Assembly (NCBI GenBank): GCA_000585075.1
Contig: JEMY01000017.1
Span: 62,001 to 126,000, forward strand
Length of the DNA stretch: 64,000 nt
Source: Candidatus Accumulibacter regalis
GTDB lineage: Bacteria; Pseudomonadota; Gammaproteobacteria; Burkholderiales; Rhodocyclaceae
Direction: 5' to 3'
Of the stretch, positions 56,929 through 64,000 are shown piece by piece (the stretch's first letter is position 1; each line of letters opens with the position of its first letter). The position numbers and the translations under genes were made by a program. Below the pieces are notes generated by a model. The model was not told where the DNA came from and did not search any database. It worked only from the letters and a program-made list of their open reading frames with translations.

Positions 56929-57378
56929 ATGAATCCCCAGAACGGTTACGATATTGAAGACCTGTCCGTCGGCATGAGCGCAGAAATCGCCAAAACGATT
57001 ACTGATGCCGACCTGGTCCTGTTTGCCGGCGTGTCCACCGACGTCAATGCCGTGCATATGGACGAAGATTTTGCGCGCACGACGATGTTTGGCGGCCGTA
57101 TCGCGCACGGCATGTTGTCGGCCAGCCTGATCTCCGCGGTGCTTGGCAATCGCCTGCCCGGCCCCGGCTGTATTTACATGAGCCAGTCCCTGCGTTTCCG
57201 CGCGCCGGTGCGTCCCGGTGATACGGTGCACGCCAAGGTGACCGTCAAGGAAGTTTTCGCCGACAAGGGCCGGGTGGCGCTCGAGACTGTGTGCACGGTG
57301 GGCGACAAGGTGGTCATCGACGGCGATGCGATGTTGATGCCCACCTCACGCAGCAAGCGCGAAGCGGCCGGCAAGTAA
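56929..57378 (+). CDS. phaJ: (R)-specific enoyl-CoA hydratase, PhaJ type
   Basis: 149 residues, a single MaoC hotdog. ADLVLFAGVSTDVNAVHMDEDFA includes the catalytic Asp and His, and FGGRIAHGMLSASLISAVLGNRLPGPG follows, as in PhaJ. It interconverts crotonyl-CoA and (R)-3-hydroxybutyryl-CoA, so it can feed PHB-derived units to ccr or the reverse. It has its own promoter. Confidence 0.86.
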   Translation: MNPQNGYDIEDLSVGMSAEIAKTITDADLVLFAGVSTDVNAVHMDEDFARTTMFGGRIAHGMLSASLISAVLGNRLPGPGCIYMSQSLRFRAPVRPGDTVHAKVTVKEVFADKGRVALETVCTVGDKVVIDGDAMLMPTSRSKREAAGK

Positions 57379-57435
57379 GTCGTCTGGCGGCGCCGGATGC
57401 CTGGTATGGCGCGCTGGCGAACTGCCTGCGGGTCC

Positions 57436-58248
57436 TTACCAGTACTTCTCGAAAGCCATCTGCCCGGTCACTCCGCGACGACCGGTGGCAAAGCCGCGCT
57501 TGCTCAGCAATTGCCGCAGTGTAAGCGCCATAGCCGGGTTGCCGCAGATCATCAGGCGCGACGTTTCGACACGGAGCGGCGTGCCCGCGGCTTCCTCGAG
57601 GTGCCCGTCTGCGAAAAGCTCCGGGATGCGCGTGGAAAGAGTCGTCGCGCCCGCTTCACGCGTGACCACGGGAAGATAGGTCATTCTCGCCCTGCCGCGG
57701 GCGGAAGTGTCGTCGGCGGCCAGCGCGTCAAGTTCCTCGCGATACGCAAGTTCAGCCGATCGGCGCACGCTATGGACGACGATCAGCCGCTCGAAGGCGC
57801 GCCAGACGGCGGCATCGCGGACGATGGAAACGAATGGCCCAATTCCGGTTCCGGTGGCCAGCATCCAGAGCTGGCGACCGGCGGCCAGCTGCGCGGTGGT
57901 CAGAAAACCGAAGCTGGAGCGCTCGACATCGATCGCATCGCCCACGCGCAGCCGTTCGAGGGGGCCTGAAAAGGCGCCTCCAGGGACCAGTACGGCGAGG
58001 AACTCGAGGCTGTCGTCGGCAATTGCCGAGACCATCGAAAAGGGTCGCCAAACGATACCGCCGTCGGTGCTGAGGCCGAGCCGCGCGTATTGTCCCGGCG
58101 TGAACCGGAAGCCTTCGTCGCGAGAGGTGCGAAACGAGAGCAAGGTCGGCGTCCAGTAGCGCACTTCCAGTACCCGTTCTGTGGTCCATTTCTGCGTGTC
58201 GGCGGCCGCGGGACGGATCGGTGTTTGCGGGTCTAGGGACAGGTTCAT
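57436..58248 (-). CDS. fpr: Ferredoxin-NADP+ reductase
   Basis: 270 residues from an ATG with CGGAGG upstream. RPFSMVS binds FAD, ATGTGIGPFVSIVRD is the NADP(H) phosphate loop, MICGNPAM follows, and the chain ends FEKYW with the C-terminal aromatic of bacterial Fpr. It exchanges electrons between ferredoxin or flavodoxin and NADPH. In this neighbourhood it could supply NADPH for ccr from ferredoxin reduced by the pyruvate oxidoreductase (inference). Confidence 0.92.
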   Translation of the reverse strand: MNLSLDPQTPIRPAAADTQKWTTERVLEVRYWTPTLLSFRTSRDEGFRFTPGQYARLGLSTDGGIVWRPFSMVSAIADDSLEFLAVLVPGGAFSGPLERLRVGDAIDVERSSFGFLTTAQLAAGRQLWMLATGTGIGPFVSIVRDAAVWRAFERLIVVHSVRRSAELAYREELDALAADDTSARGRARMTYLPVVTREAGATTLSTRIPELFADGHLEEAAGTPLRVETSRLMICGNPAMALTLRQLLSKRGFATGRRGVTGQMAFEKYW

Positions 58249-58536
58249 GGCGTACCTCCGGGAGCTTCCACCTCAGGCGACAACGACTCTTGCGGCGACC
58301 GACGCCGCCGGTCGCCGCTTCGTCATCGCTCGGATCTCGATTCGGCGTGCCGCGTGACGCGGGCCTGACTGCGCGCTCACAGGCTATGGCATCGCTGAAG
58401 ATACAGAGTTCATGCGACTTCGGTGGCGAACTTTCAAGCTCATCTTCCGGCCATATCGCTTACAGGTCGCCGCAGTCACTGCCGATCCTCGGGTCGAAGT
58501 CCCTTTCCAGCTGCGGTAATGGTCGAGGGTTGAGAA

Positions 58537-60138
58537 ATGGCTAATCAGAGCGGTGCCATGCTTTTCGCAATGCTTCTCGGTGTGCTGCTTGCCGCAGCGG
58601 TGGCCTGGGGGGTGGCCGGTGCCTATCGGCGGCACATGCTTGCACTGATGCGCAAGGCCGCGCCCCCGGACGCAGCACATGCGATGTTCACCGAGCGGGG
58701 GACGTTGCCGGCGCGGCACCCGCCAGCACGGCTCGATCTCGCTGCCAATCGGCGTGCCGCACTGCGCTTCCTGCTGCTGCTTTCCACGCTCAGTCTGCTG
58801 ATCGGCGTCAGCCAGTCGTGGCTGGCCCTGCTTTTCGTCTACGATCGCGGCGGCGCCTTCTCGCTGAATCGCTTGCTGGTGCTGGGCGCCGTCTATGCGT
58901 GGCCAATGGTCATGGGCTGGGGGCTGGTGCTGCGCTGGTCGTGGGCGAGGGTGGTCGCCGGCATTGCCGCGTACATGCTGGCTATGAGCGTGCTGGTGAT
59001 GTTGACGTCGAACGCGGCGCAGACGATTGCCGGCGTCGGTGCCTGGCTTGCCGGGGTGGTCGCCATCCCCATGCTGGTGACCCTGGCCATTGCTGCCAGT
59101 GGACGGATTCGGGCCGTTGCTCCCTACCTGCTGCCGTTCTTTCTCCTGCTTTCCGGCGCGTCGGTTGCCGCCGTGCAGGCGCTGGCGATCGGCGTCGAAT
59201 CCGCGCCCGCCTGGCTGACCGGCATGGTCGAAATTGTCGGGGCCTGGGGAACGCTGCTCACTTTCGTCCTCGCGCCGTGGCTACTGCTCGCCTGGCCGGT
59301 GTATGCCCTGGGCCGCTGGCTGGCGCGTGCCTACCGGGGAAAGCGCTTTTCAGATCTCGGCTACCTCTTCGCCGCCTATTGGTTCGTCATCCTGGCCGCC
59401 AGTGCTCTACCCGCCCTGCAGACTGTCGGCCTGGTCGGGCTGACGCAGCTGTTGCCCTGGCTATGGCTGCCGATCGCCTGGCGCGTGCTGCCGCGCTGGC
59501 TGGCGCAAGCGGCGCCACCCTCGCCACCGACGCTGCTGGTGCTGCGCGTCTTTCAGCGCGACGCGCAGGTCGAGCGCCTCTTCGACCGCATCGTCGAACG
59601 CTGGCGGCTGAGCGGCAACACGCTTCTCATCGCCGGCACCGACCTGATCAGCCGCACGCTGGATCCGGATGACCTCTTCGCCTTCCTCAATGGCCAGTTG
59701 GCCGGCCGCTTCATCGCCAGCGAAGCGGAGATTCCCGTGCGCCTGGCGGGCCTGGACCTGCAACCCGATCCCGATGGCCGTTACCGGGTCAACGAATGCT
59801 ATTGCTTCGACAGTACCTGGCAGCCCGCGCTGCGCGCGCTGGTGCAGGCCAGCGACGTGGTGTTGATGGACCTGCGCGGCTTCACGCCGGAAAACCAGGG
59901 CTGCCGCTTCGAACTGCGCGTGCTCGCCGCGGCTTCCCACCTGCGCCGAGTGCTGCTCCTGCACGATGGCCAGACCGCCGGCGCGGCGGCGGCGGCCGAA
60001 TTCGCCGCTGCGCCGGCCGATCGTTTCGTCTGGCTGGAGGCCGGCCGTTTGAACAGCCGCAAGACCGGCGAGGTGCTGGCGGCCCTATTCGGCGCCGCTC
60101 CGCCGCCACTCAGCCACCACTCAGCGCCTGCACGATGA
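58537..60138 (+). CDS. Polytopic membrane protein with an unassigned soluble C-terminal domain
   Basis: 533 residues, ATG after a GAGG site. Residues 1-~330 hold about eight hydrophobic helices, the first one an N-terminal anchor followed by a 50-residue loop. Residues ~330-533 are soluble and alternate strands and helices: TLLVLRVFQRDAQVERLFDR, LLIAGTDLISRTLDPDDLFAFL, and ASDVVLMDLRGFTPENQGC followed by RFELRVL and RRVLLLHD. This looks like a Rossmann/TIR-like fold with a membrane-recruited effector or sensor layout, but I cannot place it in a family. No signal of horizontal transfer beyond its orphan status. Confidence 0.7.
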   Translation: MANQSGAMLFAMLLGVLLAAAVAWGVAGAYRRHMLALMRKAAPPDAAHAMFTERGTLPARHPPARLDLAANRRAALRFLLLLSTLSLLIGVSQSWLALLFVYDRGGAFSLNRLLVLGAVYAWPMVMGWGLVLRWSWARVVAGIAAYMLAMSVLVMLTSNAAQTIAGVGAWLAGVVAIPMLVTLAIAASGRIRAVAPYLLPFFLLLSGASVAAVQALAIGVESAPAWLTGMVEIVGAWGTLLTFVLAPWLLLAWPVYALGRWLARAYRGKRFSDLGYLFAAYWFVILAASALPALQTVGLVGLTQLLPWLWLPIAWRVLPRWLAQAAPPSPPTLLVLRVFQRDAQVERLFDRIVERWRLSGNTLLIAGTDLISRTLDPDDLFAFLNGQLAGRFIASEAEIPVRLAGLDLQPDPDGRYRVNECYCFDSTWQPALRALVQASDVVLMDLRGFTPENQGCRFELRVLAAASHLRRVLLLHDGQTAGAAAAAEFAAAPADRFVWLEAGRLNSRKTGEVLAALFGAAPPPLSHHSAPAR

Positions 60139-60367
60139 TCAATTCGCCGCTCGCGGGCAGCGGCTGCGCGAGGTCGCGTAGCTGCTCGCCGTTGAGGAAG
60201 AAGCGGATGTGCCGTCGTATTTCCTGCTGCTCGTCGATCATGCGGAAGCGAATCCCCGGGTAGCGGCGCTCGAGGTCGGCGAGCACGGCGGCCAGCGTCG
60301 CACCGCCGGCCTCGACCTCGCCGTGTCCGGTGTACGAGCGCAATGCGCTGGGGATCAAGACTTTCAC
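60110..60367 (-). CDS. MoaD/ThiS-family beta-grasp protein
   Basis: 85 residues, ending SGG, the C-terminal di-glycine that these ubiquitin-like proteins use for adenylation and thiocarboxylation. MKVLIPSALRSYTGHGEVEAGGATLAAVLADLERRYPGI and HIRFFLNGEQLRDL fit the fold. There is no moaE, thiG or E1-like gene nearby. It follows the propeller gene by 12 nt and overlaps the 3' end of the convergent membrane-protein gene by 29 nt. Confidence 0.82.
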   Translation of the reverse strand: MKVLIPSALRSYTGHGEVEAGGATLAAVLADLERRYPGIRFRMIDEQQEIRRHIRFFLNGEQLRDLAQPLPASGELIIVQALSGG

Positions 60368-60379
60368 GGGTGCTCGGCC

Positions 60380-61579
60380 CTACGCCAGGAGTGCGCTTTC
60401 GACGGCGTAGATTTCCGGCAGGTGGCGGGCGATGCATTGCCAGTGCAGTCCTTCGTCGCGGCTCATCCACAGCTCGCCGCTGGTGGTCCCGAAGTAGAGG
60501 CCCACCGGGTCGAGGCCGTCGGCGCTCATCGCCTGGCGCTTGACGGTCCACCACGCCTGGCTGCTCGGCAGGCCGGCATCGAGACGTCGCCAGCTCTGGC
60601 CACCGTCGCGTGTCGCATAGACCGCCGGCTTGCCGTCCGGACTGGTGCGCGGCCAGACCGAGGTGCCGTCCATCGGGAAGACCCAGGCGGTGTCGGCATC
60701 GCGCGGGTGTACGACGAGCGGAAAGCCGACGTCGCCGACCTCTGCCGGCAGGTTCCTGCCAATGTCCAGCCATTGCTCGGACGGTCGGTCGAGGCGGAAG
60801 ACGCCGCAGTGGTTCTGCTGATAGAGGCGGTCCGGCTGGCTCGGGCAAAGGCGGACGCAATGCGGGTCGTGGAAGGTCGGGTCGGCGCGATCGAAGCCTT
60901 CGACGACCTTGAGCTGGTCGAGCAGCGGCTTGAAACTGAGGCCTCCGTCGACGCTCTCGTGCACGCCGCCACCCGACATCGCCAGGTAGAGGTGCGCGGC
61001 GTCGCGCGGGTCGACGATGATCGAGTGCAGCTTTGGCCCGTCGGGAGTGCCGTCCTGTACGCTACCCATCCACCGCCGGTATTGCGGGTCGTCGTTGATG
61101 CACGAGAACGGCGCCCAGCTGACGCCGCCGTCCCGTGAACGGAACAGTCCCTGCGGCGAGGTGCCGGCGTACCAGACCTCGGGCTGGTCAGGATTTCCCG
61201 GCGTCAGCCAGAAAGTGTGATCGACCGTGCGCCCGGGAAGCCCTTCACCATCCTTCGCTGCGGAAGCGAAAGCTGGCGGGTGCCTCGCTTCGCTCCAGCT
61301 GCGCCCGAGGTCGGTCGAGCGGAAGATCGTCGGACCGAGGTGGCCGGTCTTGGCCGCCGCGAGCAGCGTCCTCCCGTCGCGCGGGTCGAGCACCAGGTGG
61401 CTGATGATGTGGCCGAGGAAATGCGGGCCGTCGACTCGCCAGCGTTCGCGGGCGGCGTCGGAGTGATAGAGCCAGGCGCCCTTGCGCGTGGCGACGAGCA
61501 GGACCACCGCGCGCTCGCCGGGCGCAGAGGCGGCCGGCTCGTCGGCGGGAGTTGAGAGGGCGGTGTTGTCATGGGTCAT
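60380..61579 (-). CDS. BNR/sialidase-like beta-propeller protein
   Basis: 399 residues without a signal peptide. Repeated Asp-box motifs (SxDxGxxW type) are seen: STDLGRSWSEA, SRDGGVSWAPF, SVDGGLSFKPL, TRDGGQSWRRL and SRDEGLHWQC, about five blades. Such proteins are annotated as exo-alpha-sialidase or WD40/YVTN-like without proven activity. The conserved pairing with a MoaD-like gene, which I recall from other genomes, suggests joint function; what that is remains unknown. Confidence 0.8.
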   Translation of the reverse strand: MTHDNTALSTPADEPAASAPGERAVVLLVATRKGAWLYHSDAARERWRVDGPHFLGHIISHLVLDPRDGRTLLAAAKTGHLGPTIFRSTDLGRSWSEARHPPAFASAAKDGEGLPGRTVDHTFWLTPGNPDQPEVWYAGTSPQGLFRSRDGGVSWAPFSCINDDPQYRRWMGSVQDGTPDGPKLHSIIVDPRDAAHLYLAMSGGGVHESVDGGLSFKPLLDQLKVVEGFDRADPTFHDPHCVRLCPSQPDRLYQQNHCGVFRLDRPSEQWLDIGRNLPAEVGDVGFPLVVHPRDADTAWVFPMDGTSVWPRTSPDGKPAVYATRDGGQSWRRLDAGLPSSQAWWTVKRQAMSADGLDPVGLYFGTTSGELWMSRDEGLHWQCIARHLPEIYAVESALLA

Positions 61580-61626
61580 TGGCGATCACTCCTGGTTGGC
61601 TGTTGCGGCCGGCGGCCGCCATTCGT

Positions 61627-64000
61627 TCAGCGCGAGAACGTCGTCTGCGAGGCGGACTCACGGCTCGAAAACCCCGCTGGCAGCGGCTCTGCCGAGAGCA
61701 GCGCGGCGACGATTGCCTGGCGACTGCGCGCGTTCTGGAAGTACGAAAAATGGTCAACTTCCTGGCCACGGTCGACAAACTCCGCGCCGCTCGCCGCGCG
61801 CCGCACGCCGCCGCGCGCCGACTCGAGGCTGACAATGCGGTCGTTGTCGGCATGGCCGAAAGCCACCGCCGTCGTCGCCGCGCCGACCAGGCGAGAGAGC
61901 AGTCCGCCGGCCTCGGTGACGCCGCCGATGACCGTCAGCGGCGCCGCGCTGACCACGTCCGGGCGGTTGAGCATCTGGACCAGTGGAGAACCCGGGTCCT
62001 GGACCGCGAAACCGGGGGTCACTTCCGGATCCTGCAGGGCCTGGAACACCGACGACAGGGCGCTGCCGGCCAGGCCGGCCAGCGGACTGAGCAGGCTCAT
62101 CGCCCCGCGCATGGCCGCCAAGGCCTGCGCCGGCGTTTCGCTGAAAATGCGCGTGCCGCGAGCCGGACAGGCGACGCGCACGAAACGCTCGACGCGGAAG
62201 CGTTTGTCGGCGAATACGCTCGACAACTGCTCGAGCATGGCGCGCTCGGCGGCGCCGACGGTCCCTCCCTGGAACAGCGCGAGGTCGCGCTCGTCGAACG
62301 CCGGCTGGCCGTCGACGCGCAGCCCGCGCGCAAACAACTCGCCAATCAGGCCGCCGGCGCTGTGGGTCAGGAAATGCAGGGTGGCGCCTGCAGGGAGCGC
62401 CAGCGCGAGTTGCAGCGCGTTGTGGATCGGGCTGTGGCTGACGGCGTGGTGCTCGAAGGCATACACGCGTTCGCCGTAGGACCGCAACAGCGCCCGGCGT
62501 TGCACGTCCGCGGGCGGTTGCCACAAGGCGCCGAAGGTCGCCTCGCTATTCGTCGCCAGGCTGTGCACCAGGATCAGCAAGGGTGCCGACCCGCGTGGCG
62601 TGAGGAAAGCGCGCAGCGCGAAATCGCCGTGCAGCGATACCTCGAACAGCCCGGGTCGGGGTACGTTCTTTTCCAGCTGCCGGCACAAGCGCGTACGGAA
62701 ACCGGTGGCCAGCGAATCGAGCACCCCGGCGTCGCCGGCGCGCGCCGCCGCAGACCCTGGCGTTTCGCCGGCATCGACCGCTCCCGGCAGGCGAAAGGCG
62801 GCGATGTGCTCGACGATGCGGCGCAGGCTGTGGTCGTCGAGCGCCTCCGGGCCGGGCAGGGTGACCACCTCATCAGGCTGCATGCCCGCCACGTCATCCC
62901 GAACGCCTGTGTCGGCGGGCACGACGAGCAGCAGCGCCCTGCCGAGGCGGCGCGCGAGCGCGAGTTGGGCGTTCAGCGCTTCCAACTTGCTGCGGCGCCA
63001 GACTCCGACCACGATCAACAGTTCACAGCGGCCGATGGCCTCGCGCAGCCCATCCATTGCATCCACCGCATACTCCGCGAGCACGGCAGACGATGCCCGT
63101 GGCCGACCCTCGGTCGTGTCCTCGACCTGCGGCAGGACCCGCCACGGTCCGAGCTGCTTCACCAGATGCGCGTGGAGCTCTGCAGCGACCGCGGGCAGGC
63201 GCGCGTCGGCGACGATCACGCAGGCTCGCCAACGCCCGGCGGCGAGTGATGCGGCGGCGGCGAGCGCAGCAGCGACGGGTACCGCCAGAAACTCGCCGTC
63301 CAGGCGCGGCAATGCTTTCTTGCTCATCGCAGGTGCGCGGCTCGCCGGGAAGAGCAGTGCCCAGTGGTCGACCGCGCCCGCCGGCATCACCAGTCCGCCC
63401 TGGCTGCGCAAGCGCGATTCGACGGAATCCCGAGAACGCTGGTCGACCTCCTCCGAGTAGAATTTTCCGTGCACCGCGCGCAGCGCGCTGTACTCGAAGC
63501 GGCCCGGATGCGGCCAGCTGATGGCGGGCTGCAAGTCCGGGGCCTTGCCCGGCAGCGATGGATCGAGCAGGCGCGCGCTGGCGTCGAGGGCGACCCAGGG
63601 CAGCTTGTCGACGCCCAGGCTGTAGCGGTCCAGGCGCAAAACCGTAGCGCCGACACGCACGTCTTTCTCGCTGAAGTCGATGCGCCCGACGCGCAGCGCG
63701 CGAGTGCTGCGGCCTTGGCCATCAAGCAGGTCAAGCGCTTCGCCGTCAGGCCCGTCGTCGGGCCAGGCGATCGCCAGGTCGTGCGCGACGAGAGCCACGT
63801 TGGGCGCCGGGCGCGCCTCGCCGCTGGACTTTTCTGCGCGCGCGGAGAGCGCCAGCACGCTGCGGGAAAGTGCCTGCTCGACGGAACCGGTGACGCGCAA
63901 GGCGTACTCGTCACCGGCCAGCGTGCGCAGCACAACGCCGTTGCTGCTCTGCAGCGCGGCGGCGTCGAGGGGTACGGACGGGGCACCAGCGGCGGCAGCG
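61627..64000 (-). CDS. Large protein with alpha/beta-hydrolase domain, 5' end outside window
   Basis: At least 790 residues. The frame is open past a GTG at 63933 to the window edge and reads like coding sequence there, so the true start is beyond 64000. The middle part alternates hydrophobic strands (CVIVADARLPAVAAEL, CELLIVVGVWRRS, RALLLVVPAD). The C-terminal half is an alpha/beta hydrolase: LLILVHSLATNSEATFGALW, then LHFLTHSAGGLIGELFAR with a nucleophile elbow HSAGG, and FGHADNDRIVSLES with Asp/His candidates. It resembles hydrolase domains found next to CHAT-protease proteins, but no CHAT domain is visible here. It heads the hydrolase-propeller-MoaD operon. Confidence 0.72.
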   Translation of the reverse strand, partial: AAAAGAPSVPLDAAALQSSNGVVLRTLAGDEYALRVTGSVEQALSRSVLALSARAEKSSGEARPAPNVALVAHDLAIAWPDDGPDGEALDLLDGQGRSTRALRVGRIDFSEKDVRVGATVLRLDRYSLGVDKLPWVALDASARLLDPSLPGKAPDLQPAISWPHPGRFEYSALRAVHGKFYSEEVDQRSRDSVESRLRSQGGLVMPAGAVDHWALLFPASRAPAMSKKALPRLDGEFLAVPVAAALAAAASLAAGRWRACVIVADARLPAVAAELHAHLVKQLGPWRVLPQVEDTTEGRPRASSAVLAEYAVDAMDGLREAIGRCELLIVVGVWRRSKLEALNAQLALARRLGRALLLVVPADTGVRDDVAGMQPDEVVTLPGPEALDDHSLRRIVEHIAAFRLPGAVDAGETPGSAAARAGDAGVLDSLATGFRTRLCRQLEKNVPRPGLFEVSLHGDFALRAFLTPRGSAPLLILVHSLATNSEATFGALWQPPADVQRRALLRSYGERVYAFEHHAVSHSPIHNALQLALALPAGATLHFLTHSAGGLIGELFARGLRVDGQPAFDERDLALFQGGTVGAAERAMLEQLSSVFADKRFRVERFVRVACPARGTRIFSETPAQALAAMRGAMSLLSPLAGLAGSALSSVFQALQDPEVTPGFAVQDPGSPLVQMLNRPDVVSAAPLTVIGGVTEAGGLLSRLVGAATTAVAFGHADNDRIVSLESARGGVRRAASGAEFVDRGQEVDHFSYFQNARSRQAIVAALLSAEPLPAGFSSRESASQTTFSR

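Noticed and set aside
61552-63249. A 565-codon plus-strand open frame opposite the alpha/beta-hydrolase gene
   Set aside because: Arg/Gln/Ala-rich shadow without a domain; the minus strand shows a hydrolase nucleophile elbow and fits the operon direction.

Overview
The window is GC-rich, densely packed bacterial chromosome. Gene content and protein sequences point to a betaproteobacterium of the Rhodocyclales, most like 'Candidatus Accumulibacter' (a polyphosphate- and PHB-storing organism). The grounds are a cbb3 oxidase cluster under FNR-type sites, an ethylmalonyl-CoA pathway operon, mesaconyl-CoA transferase/hydratase genes, pyruvate phosphate dikinase beside a ferredoxin-type pyruvate oxidoreductase, and a type IV pilus minor pilin operon. 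I saw no tRNA, rRNA, CRISPR array, insertion sequence or phage gene.

Layout. 1-3,919 (minus): type IV pilus operon pilE-fimT-pilV-pilW-pilX-pilY1, with pilY1 cut by the window edge. 4,107-4,955: a TonB-like protein. 4,998-10,727 (minus): ribF-ileS-lspA-fkpB-ispH, a compact housekeeping operon. 11,033-20,642 (plus): cbb3 oxidase and its assembly genes (ccoI, ccoS, ccoNOQP, ccoG, ccoH, a 46-residue membrane protein), interrupted by one lipoprotein gene. Three FNR-type boxes lie here, one of which appears to drive a short terminator-ended RNA. 20,679-28,624: NUDIX hydrolase, MotA/MotB, an exported GH13 debranching-type enzyme, a glutathione S-transferase, PurB and two small conserved proteins. 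28,685-33,073 (minus): tgt-yajC-secD-secF.

33,352-58,248 is a carbon-metabolism island centred on acetyl-CoA, pyruvate and PEP. It holds pyruvate phosphate dikinase, a four-gene pyruvate:ferredoxin-type oxidoreductase with a GltD-like flavoprotein, then mch-mcl-mct (minus) and a divergent meh. These four are the glyoxylate-assimilating half of the 3-hydroxypropionate bicycle. Next comes the operon DUF6986-like lyase/mcd/maoC/ecm/meaB/ccr of the ethylmalonyl-CoA pathway. A QOR-type reductase, an (R)-enoyl-CoA hydratase (phaJ type) and a ferredoxin-NADP reductase close the island. The two pathway sets meet at mesaconyl-C1-CoA. If a citramalyl-CoA lyase is present, they give a glyoxylate-free route from acetyl-CoA + CO2 to pyruvate. 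The crotonyl-CoA carboxylase/reductase carries an extra C-terminal pair of CBS domains, which suggests direct nucleotide control.

58,537-64,000: less characterised genes. These are a polytopic membrane protein with an unassigned soluble C-terminal domain, a MoaD/ThiS-like protein, a BNR/sialidase-like propeller protein, and the 3' part of a large protein with an alpha/beta-hydrolase domain that runs off the right edge.
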